Source: Neisseria sicca (GTDB lineage Bacteria > Pseudomonadota > Gammaproteobacteria > Burkholderiales > Neisseriaceae). From it: a stretch of 64,000 nucleotides of DNA. Numbering within the stretch: the first letter of the stretch is position 1; the number at the start of each line of letters is the position of its first letter. Under the pieces are notes generated by a model, which was not told where the DNA came from, searched no databases, and was given only the letters and a program-made list of their open reading frames with translations. Of the stretch, positions 18,129-26,511 are shown one piece after another. The DNA lies in contig NZ_CP072524.1 of assembly GCF_017753665.1 (NCBI RefSeq), positions 2,232,001 to 2,296,000 of the forward strand, in the 5' to 3' direction. The position numbers and the translations under genes are program-made.

Positions 18129-19049
18129 TTATACTTCTTCGTTCAACACCAGCGATAAAATCGCCATGCGGGCGTAAACGCCGTTGGTCGCCTGCTCGAA
18201 ATAGTAGGCGTGCGGCGTGGCATCGACGTCGGGGTGGATTTCGTCAACGCGCGGCAGGGGGTGCAACACGCGCAGGTTGGGGCGGGCGTTGGCAAGCATG
18301 GCGGCGTTGAGGTTGAATTTACCTTGGATTTTGGCGAACTCTTGTTCGTCGAAGCGTTCGCGCTGGACGCGGGTCATGTATAGGATGTCCGCCCATTCGA
18401 CGGCGGCTTCGAGGTCGGGCAGGATTTGGTAACGGCAGCCTGCGGCTTCGAGTTCTTCGGTGATGTATTCGGGCATGGCAAGGCTGGGCGGGGAGACGAA
18501 AGCGAATTCGCAGTCCCAGCGTTTGAGGGCTTGGCAGAGGGAGTGGACGGTGCGGCCGTATTTGAGGTCGCCCGCCATGGCGATTTTGAGCTTGTTCAGA
18601 CGACCTTGGGTTTCGTAGATGGTCACGAGGTCGAGCAGGGTTTGGCTGGGGTGTTGGTTGGTGCCGTCGCCGGCGTTGATGACGGGGACTTTGGAAAACT
18701 CGGCGGACACGCGCGCGGCGCCGTCTTTGGGGTGGCGTTGGATGATGGCGTCGGTGTAGCTGGAGATGATGCGGGCGGTGTCGGCGAGGGTTTCGCCTTT
18801 TTTCGCGCTGGTGTTGGCGCCGTCGGAAAAGCCGATGACTTTGCCGCCCAAGCGTTGCACGGCGGTTTCAAACGACAGGCGCGTGCGGGTGGAGGGTTCG
18901 AAAAAGCATGAGCCGATGAGTTTGCCTTCGAGCAGGTCGTCGCGCGGGTCGGCTTTGAGCTTGAGGGCGGTTTGCAGGAGCAGCTCGAGCTGTTCGGTCG
19001 TCAGGTCGGAAATGGAGATGACGTGTTGTCGGTAAAGCGGGTTGGGCAT
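18129..19049 (-). CDS. pyrB: Aspartate carbamoyltransferase catalytic subunit
   Basis: A 306-residue enzyme of pyrimidine synthesis, condensing carbamoyl phosphate and aspartate. The carbamoyl-phosphate loop STRTRLSFE is at 53-61, and HPLPRVDEIHPDVD closes the aspartate domain. The start at 19049 (MPNPLYRQH) follows AAGGA and matches the family N-terminus; the ATG at 19067 adds residues not seen in homologues. Upstream lies a terminator-like hairpin preceded by a short reading frame, suggesting attenuation. Confidence 0.95.
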   Translation of the reverse strand: MPNPLYRQHVISISDLTTEQLELLLQTALKLKADPRDDLLEGKLIGSCFFEPSTRTRLSFETAVQRLGGKVIGFSDGANTSAKKGETLADTARIISSYTDAIIQRHPKDGAARVSAEFSKVPVINAGDGTNQHPSQTLLDLVTIYETQGRLNKLKIAMAGDLKYGRTVHSLCQALKRWDCEFAFVSPPSLAMPEYITEELEAAGCRYQILPDLEAAVEWADILYMTRVQRERFDEQEFAKIQGKFNLNAAMLANARPNLRVLHPLPRVDEIHPDVDATPHAYYFEQATNGVYARMAILSLVLNEEV

Positions 19050-19073
19050 TCGGCTTCCTTTCTTCAATTCGGC

Positions 19074-19098
19074 AAAAACCCCGCTAAGGCGGGGTTTT
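19074..19098 (-). promoter_or_regulatory. Candidate pyrBI attenuator hairpin
   Basis: Read on the minus strand: AAAACCCCGC-CTTA-GCGGGGTTTT followed by one more T. This is a 10-bp perfect stem of intrinsic-terminator type located 25 bases before pyrB, that is, between its promoter region and the gene. E. coli pyrBI is controlled by just such an attenuator, sensitive to UTP. Confidence 0.65.
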
Positions 19099-19168
19099 AC
19101 GAAACAACGACGGACGCGCCGCGGCGTGCGGTACGGGCAAAACGGGCGGGGCGGGCGTTGAGGCGCAT
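19097..19168 (-). CDS. Candidate pyrBI leader peptide (23 residues)
   Basis: ATG at 19168, stop TAA at 19099-19097 lying in the first arm of the attenuator hairpin. The peptide is Arg- and Ala-rich and ends in GASVVVS. A ribosome finishing this frame would sit on the hairpin, as needed for coupling of transcription and translation. No good ribosome-binding site is seen, and a longer in-frame start exists at 19342, so this is tentative. Confidence 0.35.
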   Translation of the reverse strand: MRLNARPARFARTARRGASVVVS

Positions 19169-19197
19169 GGGTCGTCTGAAATCGGTTTGAGGTGGCG

Positions 19198-19210
19198 GTA
19201 TTATCGCATA
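19198..19210 (-). promoter_or_regulatory. Candidate extended -10 promoter for pyrBI
   Basis: Minus-strand TATGCGATAAT has a TG-type extended -10 shape, about 30-40 bases before the leader ATG. The -35 region is poor. Confidence 0.35.
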
Positions 19211-19245
19211 TTTGACGGGGTGGGGTTTCGGATTTTCGTGAAAAA

Positions 19246-19288
19246 GGGTCGTCTGAAAATGGCGACAGTTTGCGCTTTCAGACGACCC
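19246..19288. repeat. DUS-variant inverted pair upstream of pyrBI
   Basis: GGGTCGTCTGAAAATGG...CTTTCAGACGACCCC, a G-starting DUS variant forming a hairpin between pyrB and Correia element 2. Confidence 0.65.
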
Positions 19289-19353
19289 CGCAGCCCCGTT
19301 CCGCCCTGAAATCCTGTTAGAATACCGTTTCATTTCATTCATAATATAGTGAT

Positions 19354-19458
19354 ATAGTGGATTAAATTTAAATCAGGACAAGGCGACGAAGCCGCAGACA
19401 GTACAGATAGTACGGCAAGGCGAGGCAACGCCGTACTGGTTTAAAGTTAAGCCACTAT
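19354..19458. repeat. Correia element 2 (105 bp)
   Basis: Same ends as element 1 in opposite orientation, with small changes in the right arm (TTTAAAGTTAAGCCACTAT). It ends 37 bases before the YccS-like gene and may carry its promoter. Confidence 0.88.
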
Positions 19459-19495
19459 AATCAAACCATTCCCATTTAAAGCTGCGCCCAATACG

Positions 19496-21643
19496 ATGAA
19501 ACTCCCGCCGCTCAAACCCCTCATCATCACCTCGCTGCCCGTCTTCGCCAGCGTCTTTATCGCCGCGACCCTCGTCTGGCGGTTCGGCACGCCCAAGCTC
19601 GCCATGCCCTTCGTGCTCGGCATCATCGCGGGCGGTCTCGTCGATTTGGACAACCGCCTGACAGGTCGTCTGAAAAACATCATCATCACCGTCGCCCTGT
19701 TCACCCTCTCGTCGCTCGTCGCCCAAAGCACGCTCGGCACCGGCCTGCCTTTCATCCTCGCCATGACCCTGATGACGTTCGGCTTTACCATTTTGGGCGC
19801 GGTCGGGCTGAAATACCGCACCTTCGCGTTCGGCGCACTTGCCGTCGCCACCTACACCACGCTCACCTACACCCCCGAAACCTTCTGGCTGACCAATCCC
19901 GTCATGATTCTGCTCGGGACCGTGTTATACAGCACCTGCACGCTCGTTTTCCAAATCATCCTCCCGCACCGCCCCGTCCAAGAAAGCGTCGCCAACGCCT
20001 ACGAAGCGCTCGGCGGGTATTTTGACGCCAAAGCCGACTTTTTCGATCCCGACGAAGCCGCCTGGCTCGGCAACCGCCAAATCGACCTCGCCATGAGCAA
20101 CACCGGCGTCATCAGCGCCTTCAACCAATGCCGCGCCGCCCTGTTTTACCGCCTGCGCGGCAAACACCGCCACCCGCGCACCGCCAAAATGCTGCGCTAC
20201 TACTTCACCGCCCAAGACATACACGAACGCGTCAGTTCCGCCCACGCCGACTACACCGAGCTGACCGACACCCTCAAAAACACCGACCTCATCTTCCGCA
20301 TCCGCCGCCTGCTCGAAATGCAGGGGCAGGCATGCCGCAACGTTGCCGCCGCCCTGAGGAACGGCAAAGACTACACATACAGTAAACGCCTCGGACGCGC
20401 GATGGAAGGCTGCCGCCAATCCCTTTCGCACTACACCGACGACCATCCCGAAAGCCGCAACATCCACCACATCCGCCGCCTGCTCGACAACCTCGGCAGC
20501 GTCGATCACCAACTGCGCCAACTCCAACACAGCGATTCGCCCGCCGAAAACGACAACAGCAGCGATACCCGCATCGCCGCCCTCGAAAACAGCAGCCTGA
20601 AAAACGTTTGGCAGACCGTCCGCAGCCAGCTCAACTTCGAGTCGGGCGTGTTCCGTCACGCCACGCGCCTCTCCATCCTCGTTGCCGCCTCCTGCATCAT
20701 CGTCGAAATCCTCCATCTCAACCTCGGCTACTGGATACTCCTGACCGCCGTTTTCGTCTGCCAACCCAACTACACCGCCACCAAAAGCCGCGTGTACCAA
20801 CGCATCGCCGGCACCATCCTCGGCGTCATCGTCGGCTCACTCGTGCCTTATTTCACCCCCTCCGTCGAAACCAAACTCTGGATAGTCATCGCCAGCACCA
20901 CCCTGTTTTTCATGACCCGAAGCTACAAATACAGCTTCTCCACCTTCTTCATCACCATCCAAGCCCTCACCAGCTTCTCCCTCGCCGGGCTGGACGTCTA
21001 TGCCGCCATGCCCGTCCGCATCATCGACACCATCGTCGGCTCCGTCCTCGCCTGGGCAGCCGTCACCTACCTCTGGCCGGACTGGCGTTACCTCACCCTC
21101 GAAAAAACCGCCGCCCAAACCGTCGGCGGCAACGGCGCCTACCTCAGAAAAATCCTCGACCAGCTCCAATACGGCATCGCCGACGACGTCGAATACCGCA
21201 CCGTCCGCCGCCAAGCCCACGAGCGCACCGCCACCCTCAGCAGCACCCTCTCCGACATGAGCAGCGAACCCAAAAAATACGGCAACAACCTGCAAAGCGG
21301 CTTCACCCTCCTCAAAATCAGCTACGCCCTGACCGGCTACATCTCCGCGCTCGGCGCATACCGCAGCGAAATGGACGGCGCGTGCAGCCCCGACTTCGTC
21401 CGCAAGTTCTACCAAAGCGGCTACCGCATCGCCGACCTGCTCGAACGCCTCCCGCAAACAAGCGAACAAGATTTTCAGACGACCCTCTCCCAAATCCGAA
21501 CCGACTTGGAAGCCTTACAAACAGAGGCAGGCGACGAACGTCAAAGCCACATCCTCCACCGGCAGCTCACCCTCATCGCCAACCAGCTCGACCCCTGCTA
21601 CCGCAGCTTGCATGACATCGAAGCCATCCCGCAGGTCGCGTGA
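19496..21643 (+). CDS. YccS/YhfK-family (FUSC-like) inner membrane protein
   Basis: A 715-residue protein with two clusters of membrane helices (about 10-150 and 385-510) that each precede a large cytoplasmic alpha-helical domain, the layout of the YccS/FUSC family related to aromatic-acid efflux proteins. The conserved WQTVRSQLNFESGVFRHATRLS entry to the second membrane block is present. The substrate is unknown. DUS sites are read in frame near 19664 (TGRLKN) and near 21474-21485 (DFQTTLS). The region between genes on the left holds Correia element 2, so transcription may start there. Confidence 0.85.
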   Translation: MKLPPLKPLIITSLPVFASVFIAATLVWRFGTPKLAMPFVLGIIAGGLVDLDNRLTGRLKNIIITVALFTLSSLVAQSTLGTGLPFILAMTLMTFGFTILGAVGLKYRTFAFGALAVATYTTLTYTPETFWLTNPVMILLGTVLYSTCTLVFQIILPHRPVQESVANAYEALGGYFDAKADFFDPDEAAWLGNRQIDLAMSNTGVISAFNQCRAALFYRLRGKHRHPRTAKMLRYYFTAQDIHERVSSAHADYTELTDTLKNTDLIFRIRRLLEMQGQACRNVAAALRNGKDYTYSKRLGRAMEGCRQSLSHYTDDHPESRNIHHIRRLLDNLGSVDHQLRQLQHSDSPAENDNSSDTRIAALENSSLKNVWQTVRSQLNFESGVFRHATRLSILVAASCIIVEILHLNLGYWILLTAVFVCQPNYTATKSRVYQRIAGTILGVIVGSLVPYFTPSVETKLWIVIASTTLFFMTRSYKYSFSTFFITIQALTSFSLAGLDVYAAMPVRIIDTIVGSVLAWAAVTYLWPDWRYLTLEKTAAQTVGGNGAYLRKILDQLQYGIADDVEYRTVRRQAHERTATLSSTLSDMSSEPKKYGNNLQSGFTLLKISYALTGYISALGAYRSEMDGACSPDFVRKFYQSGYRIADLLERLPQTSEQDFQTTLSQIRTDLEALQTEAGDERQSHILHRQLTLIANQLDPCYRSLHDIEAIPQVA

Positions 21644-21662
21644 TATCAATCAGCAGATAAAC

Positions 21663-21708
21663 GAAAGGTCGTCTGAAAACCCGAAACAAGGTTTTTCAGA
21701 CGACCTTT
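21663..21708 (+). terminator. DUS hairpin terminator after the YccS-like gene
   Basis: AAAGGTCGTCTGAAAACC...TTTTTCAGACGACCTTTG, 20 bases past the stop. Confidence 0.8.
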
Positions 21709-21762
21709 GTTTTGTCGGACTTGAATGGTTTCCTTTGATTTCTTGATGCGAAGGATAAAAAC

Positions 21763-21852
21763 ATGGAGGAACTCGCCGCCAAAGAAATGAAAAATCTGAT
21801 AAAGAAGTCCGAATCATTAAAGAACAAGGCAATGCGACCAGTAGACGGCTAA
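21763..21852 (+). CDS. Possible 29-residue small protein
   Basis: ATG with AAGGA nine bases upstream, encoding a Lys-rich peptide (MEELAAKEMKNLIKKSESLK then NKAMRPVDG). The stop overlaps the end of the convergent DUF4149 gene. It may be a real small ORF, the remnant of a longer gene, or chance. Confidence 0.25.
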   Translation: MEELAAKEMKNLIKKSESLKNKAMRPVDG

Positions 21853-22298
21853 TTGTTCTCAAATTTCAAATAACGCCACAGCAAACCTAAGCCCAAGACG
21901 CTGCATACCAGATAAATGATGCTGGAAATGCCGTGCCACATACCGAAAGAGCCGCCCAATAATGAAAGCAGCCAATTTGCCGTACCTGTCTTGTGTGCTG
22001 CGATAACAGGGCTTATCAGGAATTGGTTGGACGCGGTCAGCAGCAGAAGGAGGATAATGAATTTCGGCGCTGCTTTGCAGTTGTCGGAAAATGAACGGTT
22101 TCGGTTACTTCGCACTACCAGCCAAGCCACTGTCCAAGCCAGCAGGCCAAAATAATTGTTGATTGAAAACAGCATGCCTGCGATATTGCCTGCTTCCTGT
22201 TTGCCCAGCCGTTCAAATAAAATCGGGGCGGCAATATAGCCCGCCATTACCTGCATACCCAGCCACAGGCTGGTCAGCAATGCGCACAATCGGTTCAT
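21849..22298 (-). CDS. DUF4149 family membrane protein
   Basis: A 149-residue protein with four hydrophobic helices. LWLGMQVMAGYIAAPILFERL followed by AGNIAGMLFSINNYFG matches the DUF4149/TMEM205-like signature. The function is unknown. Two ATGs are adjacent (22301 and 22298); AGGAGGG abuts the first and is four bases from the second, so the second is preferred. Confidence 0.8.
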   Translation of the reverse strand: MNRLCALLTSLWLGMQVMAGYIAAPILFERLGKQEAGNIAGMLFSINNYFGLLAWTVAWLVVRSNRNRSFSDNCKAAPKFIILLLLLTASNQFLISPVIAAHKTGTANWLLSLLGGSFGMWHGISSIIYLVCSVLGLGLLWRYLKFENN

Positions 22299-22392
22299 CA
22301 TCCCTCCTGAAATTCAAATCTGCCGCATACTAACATAGTTTTCAGACGACCTGAGGCTTACGCCGCCTTACGCCCAATCCGATCCGTCTTTT

Positions 22393-22497
22393 ATAGTGGA
22401 TTAACTTTAAACCAGTACGGCGTTGCCTCGCCTTGCCGTACTATTTGTACTGTCTGCGGCTTCGTCGCCTTGTCCTGATTTAAATTTAATCCACTAT
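22393..22497. repeat. Correia element 3 (105 bp)
   Basis: ATAGTGGATTAACTTTAAA...TTTAAATTTAATCCACTAT with the short-form core. Confidence 0.9.
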
Positions 22498-22619
22498 AGA
22501 TGCGGAGAAACGCAAACTCAGCGAGCGTAAAAGCAATCAAACCTATCACTAAAAGAGGGGGAAACGACAGCATTCGGTTTGCAGTACGAAATGATCAAAG
22601 GTCTCAAGGAAATATGAAA

Positions 22620-22664
22620 GAAGGTCGTCTGAAAAACCTGAATCGGGGTTTTCAGACGACCTTT
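22620..22664 (-). terminator. DUS hairpin terminator of pilU
   Basis: GAAGGTCGTCTGAAAAACC...GGTTTTCAGACGACCTTTG, 22 bases below the pilU stop. Confidence 0.8.
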
Positions 22665-22685
22665 GTTTTGCCTGAAATCGGGTGT

Positions 22686-23918
22686 TTACGAAATCAGGTT
22701 CAAATCGCTGATGCGGTCGTAGAGGCGGTCGGGGTCGTTGCCTTCTTCGTGCATTTGGATGCGCAGGCGCAGGTCGTTGGTGGAAACGGCTTGGCGCAGG
22801 GCTTCGTCGTATTCGATTTGACCTTTGATGTAGAGTTCGAACAGGTGTTGGTCGAAGGTCTGCATGCCGTCTGTGCCGGAGCGCGTCATGAGTTCGCGGA
22901 TTTCCATGAGTTCGCCTTTGAAAATCAAATCCTGCATGGCGGGTGTGTTGAGCAGCAAATCGACGACGGCGGTACGCTGGCTGCGGTTTTTCTTGATGGC
23001 GAGGCGCTGGCCGATGATGCCGGTCAGGTTGAGCGCCAAATCCATGAGGACTTGTTTGCGGCGGTCTTCTTGGTAGAAGTTGATGATACGCTCGATGGTT
23101 TGGGCGGCGGTGTTGGCGTGGATGGTGAAGACGCACAAGTGGCCGGTTTGGGCAAGCTGGAGGGCGTATTCCATACTGGCTTCGCTGCGAACCTCGCCGA
23201 TACAGACGACGTCGGGCGCTTGACGCATCGCGCTTTGGACGGCGATTTTCCAGTCGTTGGTGTCGATGCCGACTTCGCGCTGGGTGAAGATGCTGCGGCG
23301 GGGTTTGTAGATGAATTCGATAGGGTCTTCGATGGTGACGATGTGGCCGGGCATTTTGTGGTTGCGGTAGTCGAGCATGGATGCCATGGTGGTCGATTTA
23401 CCGGAACCGGTCGGGCCGGCAAGGATTAACAGGCCGCGCGGGGAAAGGGAGAGGTCTTTGAGTTTGGCGGGCAGGCCGAGGCTCTCCATTTCGGGGATTT
23501 CTTGGTTGATGCGGCGCAAGACCATGCCGACGCGGCCTTGTTCGTGGTAGGCGTTGACACGGTAACGGGTGTTGCTGCGGGATTGGACGGAGTAGTTGAG
23601 TTCCCATTCGCGGTTGAAGGTCTCAAGCTGCTCGGGGTTCATGGTGGATTCGACGATGGCGGCTGTGTCTTCGCCGGTCAGGGCTTTGTGCGGGACGGGG
23701 GTCAGGGTGCCGCTGACTTTGACGGCAGGCGGGAAGCCTGCGCTGATGAAGATGTCGGATGCGCCGCGTTTTTCTGCTTCGACGCACATGCGGTCGAGCA
23801 GGGGATGGAGGTGTGTGCCGATTTCGGCGGGGGTGGGGATATGCGGCGGTTGGTTTTTTTGCGAGTAGGCTTGCACCATTTCGCTGAGTAAGTCGTGTAA
23901 AGGAGTTGTTTCGCTCAT
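22686..23918 (-). CDS. pilU: Type IV pilus retraction ATPase PilU
   Basis: A 410-residue secretion ATPase. Walker A GPTGSGKST is near residue 170, the Asp box VTIEDPIEF follows, Walker B includes VVCIGEVRS, and the His box is TIHANTA. It is longer than PilT at both ends, with an N-terminal extension rich in Pro/His and the PilU-like C-terminal tail (DPDRLYDRISDLNL). PilU is an accessory retraction motor that works with PilT at the pilus base. It lies just downstream of pilT with a wide-spaced DUS pair between. Confidence 0.95.
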   Translation of the reverse strand: MSETTPLHDLLSEMVQAYSQKNQPPHIPTPAEIGTHLHPLLDRMCVEAEKRGASDIFISAGFPPAVKVSGTLTPVPHKALTGEDTAAIVESTMNPEQLETFNREWELNYSVQSRSNTRYRVNAYHEQGRVGMVLRRINQEIPEMESLGLPAKLKDLSLSPRGLLILAGPTGSGKSTTMASMLDYRNHKMPGHIVTIEDPIEFIYKPRRSIFTQREVGIDTNDWKIAVQSAMRQAPDVVCIGEVRSEASMEYALQLAQTGHLCVFTIHANTAAQTIERIINFYQEDRRKQVLMDLALNLTGIIGQRLAIKKNRSQRTAVVDLLLNTPAMQDLIFKGELMEIRELMTRSGTDGMQTFDQHLFELYIKGQIEYDEALRQAVSTNDLRLRIQMHEEGNDPDRLYDRISDLNLIS

Positions 23919-23997
23919 TTTGTGTACTCTTTATCAGTAAGTGAATATTGAGACCGGCGGGCGGTTTGTTTGTTATTGGGTGTTGTGCCTGCCTTAC

Positions 23998-24062
23998 GGA
24001 GGTCGTCTGAAAACGGGAAACGGGCTTCCTCATTGTATAAACTGCGTTTTCAGACGACCTTG
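23998..24062 (-). terminator. Wide-spaced DUS pair after pilT
   Basis: GGTCGTCTGAAAACGGG and GCGTTTTCAGACGACCTTG with a loop of about 30 bases, located between pilT and pilU. Confidence 0.6.
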
Positions 24063-24089
24063 TTTGTTCCCGATAATGGAATGTGCTGA

Positions 24090-25136
24090 TCAGACGATGG
24101 TCATGCTTTCGCTGTTTTGCGCTTTGCTGCGGGCTACGTCGGGGCTGATGGTGCCTTGGCGGACGAGGGTTTGCAGCGCTTGGTCGAGGGTTTGCATGCC
24201 GTGTGCTTGACCGGTTTGCAGCGCGGAGTTGATTTGGGCGATTTTGTTTTCGCGGATCAGGTTGCGCACTGCGGGGGTAGAAATGAGGATTTCGTGTGCG
24301 GCGACACGGCCGTTGCCGTCGCGGGTTTTCAGCAGGGTTTGCGAAATAACCGCGCGCAGGGACTCGGACAGCATCGAACGCACCATTTCTTTTTCGCCGG
24401 CAGGGAATACGTCGACGATACGGTCCACGGTTTTGGCTGCGCCGGTGGTGTGCAGCGTGCCGAATACCAAGTGGCCGGTTTCGGCGGCAGTCAGCGCAAG
24501 ACCGATGGTTTCTGGGTCACGCATCTCGCCCACGAGGATTACGTCGGGGTCTTCACGCAATGCGGAACGCAGGGCGTTGGCGAAGCTGTGGGTGTGTTGG
24601 TGCAGCTCGCGCTGGTTGACGAGGGCTTTTTTACTTTGATGGACGAACTCGATCGGGTCTTCGATGGTGAGGATGTGTGCGGGTTGGGTTTCGTTGATGT
24701 AGTTGATCATTGCCGCCAGCGTGGTGGATTTACCGGAACCGGTCGGACCGGTTACCAATACCAAGCCGCGCGGGTTGTCGGCGATTTTTTGGAAAATACG
24801 CGGGGCGCGCAGGTCTTCCAGCGTCAATACGGCGCTCGGAATGGTACGGAAGACGGCGGCAGGACCGCGGTTGGAGGTAAAGGCGTTGACACGGAAACGG
24901 GCGACGTTGGGCAGCTCGAAGGAGAAGTCCACTTCCAAATCTTGTTGGAACAGTTTGCGCTGATGGTCGTTCATGACCGAAGTGACCATGTTGCCGACTT
25001 CTTCGGCGGACATTTCGGGCAGGTTGATGCGGCGGATGTCGCCGTGAACACGGATCATGGGGGACATTCCGGCGCTTAAGTGAAGGTCGGAAGCTTTGTT
25101 TTTGACGCCGAAAGCGAGTAAGTCGGTAATCTGCAT
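24090..25136 (-). CDS. pilT: Type IV pilus retraction ATPase PilT
   Basis: A 348-residue hexameric ATPase that powers pilus retraction, twitching and DNA uptake. Walker A GPTGSGKSTT is at about 132-141, the Asp box is ILTIEDPIEF, Walker B VILVGEMRDPET and His box GTLHTTGAAKT. The AIRNLIRE-type C-terminal motif appears as AVRNLIRENK. The protein is full length, divergent from yggS, and central to the natural competence implied by the many DUS sites. Confidence 0.97.
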   Translation of the reverse strand: MQITDLLAFGVKNKASDLHLSAGMSPMIRVHGDIRRINLPEMSAEEVGNMVTSVMNDHQRKLFQQDLEVDFSFELPNVARFRVNAFTSNRGPAAVFRTIPSAVLTLEDLRAPRIFQKIADNPRGLVLVTGPTGSGKSTTLAAMINYINETQPAHILTIEDPIEFVHQSKKALVNQRELHQHTHSFANALRSALREDPDVILVGEMRDPETIGLALTAAETGHLVFGTLHTTGAAKTVDRIVDVFPAGEKEMVRSMLSESLRAVISQTLLKTRDGNGRVAAHEILISTPAVRNLIRENKIAQINSALQTGQAHGMQTLDQALQTLVRQGTISPDVARSKAQNSESMTIV

Positions 25137-25315
25137 AATGTGGCCTTGTTTTAGTTTAGAATAATGAAGCGGAACCCGATTTAAAATGCGGACGCGGAAT
25201 GCTGGGCATTTCCCTGTTCAGGTTCCGATAAATTGTATTATTTTAAATACATAAATCGTTCAGACCAAGTAAAATTTTCAAAATCGCTGTAATTGATGTA
25301 ATAAAGGAAGAAATC

Positions 25316-26017
25316 ATGTCGGTATTGCAACAAAATTATGCGGAGGTGTGCCGCCGCATTGCCGAAGCCGAGCAAAAGGCAGGCAGGCAGGCGGGCGAAG
25401 TGGGTTTGATTGCCGTCAGCAAAACCTTCCCTTCAGACGACATCCGCGAGGTATATGCTGCAGGACAGCGTGATTTTGGTGAAAACTATATTCAGGAGTG
25501 GTACGAGAAAACGGAAACGCTCGCGGATTTGCCCGACATCGTTTGGCACGTCATCGGCGATGTGCAGTCGAACAAAACCAAATTTGTCGCCGAACGCGCG
25601 CATTGGGTGCATACGATAGGTCGTCTGAAAACCGCCCGCCGCCTGAGCGAACAGCGTCCGCCCGAAATGCCGCCTTTGCAGGTGTGCATCGAAGTCAATA
25701 TCGCGGGCGAGGAGGCGAAACACGGCGTTGCGCCCGATGAAGCGGTCGTGCTGGGGGTAGAAGTAGCGAAGTTGCCGAATGTGGTTGTGCGCGGGTTGAT
25801 GTGTGTCGCCAAAGCTGACAGCGATGATGAAGAATTGCGTGTTCAGTTCCAAACCATGCAGCAACTGCTCGCCGACCTGAACGCGGCGGGTGTCCACGCG
25901 GATGTATTGTCAATGGGGATGTCCGGAGACATGTCTGTGGCAGTCGCGTGCGGCGCAACGCATGTGCGCATCGGCAGCGCGATTTTCGGCAGGCGGGAGC
26001 AAAAACAAAAAGGATAA
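25316..26017 (+). CDS. yggS: YggS family pyridoxal-phosphate homeostasis protein
   Basis: A 233-residue single-domain PLP-binding protein of the alanine-racemase N-terminal fold. The Schiff-base Lys36 is in LIAVSKTFP, and the phosphate-contact segments DFGENYIQEW and LSMGMSGDMSVAVACGATHVRIG are intact. It has no known catalytic activity and buffers PLP. A DUS is read in frame as IGRLKTA. Together with proC and yggT downstream it forms a grouping common in proteobacteria. Confidence 0.95.
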   Translation: MSVLQQNYAEVCRRIAEAEQKAGRQAGEVGLIAVSKTFPSDDIREVYAAGQRDFGENYIQEWYEKTETLADLPDIVWHVIGDVQSNKTKFVAERAHWVHTIGRLKTARRLSEQRPPEMPPLQVCIEVNIAGEEAKHGVAPDEAVVLGVEVAKLPNVVVRGLMCVAKADSDDEELRVQFQTMQQLLADLNAAGVHADVLSMGMSGDMSVAVACGATHVRIGSAIFGRREQKQKG

Positions 26018-26025
26018 AGCAGCCA

Positions 26026-26421
26026 ATGAAACATATCGTCTCGGTCGTTTTGCTGGGTTTGACGTTAACGGGCTGCCGGTTGATGGGCTGGTATCAATGT
26101 GAATCCTTATCAGGCTGGTGTAAGCCCAAAAAGCCGGCAGCAATAGATTTTTGGGAAATTAAAGGCGAGCCGCCGCCTTCTATCGAGGATTTCCGCGGAA
26201 CACGTTTGGCGGACGGGAGTTATTCTGTTGACGACAATGCTTATCGTACAGCAGCTAATGATTATTTCAGTAGGAAAATCAAAAAGTTTGAAGCTTGCGG
26301 ACTAGCTTGGCACACCCGCGATAAACGCCCTTTGGCGGAAACTTTCAAACAAGAAGGCTTCGATTGTTTGGAAAAACAGGGCTTATATCGAACATCGCTG
26401 CCCGAAAGCGTCCGTTGGTAA
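26026..26421 (+). CDS. Small predicted lipoprotein
   Basis: A 131-residue protein with a lipobox LTGC (Cys17). The mature part begins RLMGWYQCESLSGWC with more Cys residues (one CGLAW, one DCLEK), suggesting a disulfide-bonded periplasmic domain. I do not recognise a family. The start at 26026 lies eight bases after the yggS stop, so it is probably translated from the same mRNA. Confidence 0.65.
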   Translation: MKHIVSVVLLGLTLTGCRLMGWYQCESLSGWCKPKKPAAIDFWEIKGEPPPSIEDFRGTRLADGSYSVDDNAYRTAANDYFSRKIKKFEACGLAWHTRDKRPLAETFKQEGFDCLEKQGLYRTSLPESVRW

Positions 26422-26474
26422 AAAGGTCGTCTGAAATTTTTCCGGTTGGGTAGAAACGACATTTCAGACGACCT
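26421..26474 (+). terminator. DUS hairpin between the lipoprotein gene and proC
   Basis: AAAAGGTCGTCTGAAAT and ATTTCAGACGACCTA with a loop of about 20 bases. Confidence 0.65.
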
Positions 26475-26511
26475 AAGAAAATGTATCTCATTTAAAAAAT
26501 TAAGGAAATTT

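Larger units (their letters stand above)
22299..22685. other. Intergenic region with Correia element and DUS hairpin
   Basis: It contains a lone inverted DUS at about 22341, Correia element 3 and the pilU terminator. The segment 22499-22573 could encode 25 hydrophobic residues on the minus strand that read straight into the Correia element; it may be the stub of an interrupted gene. Confidence 0.5.

Noticed and set aside
22391..22573. 60-codon minus-strand frame beginning [15 protein letters not shown]
   Set aside because: More than half is Correia element sequence. A gene stub is possible but cannot be supported.
22598..22611. CAAAGGTCTCAAGG as a remnant IS right end
   Set aside because: Only ten bases match the IS terminus, with no neighbouring IS sequence; chance is likely.
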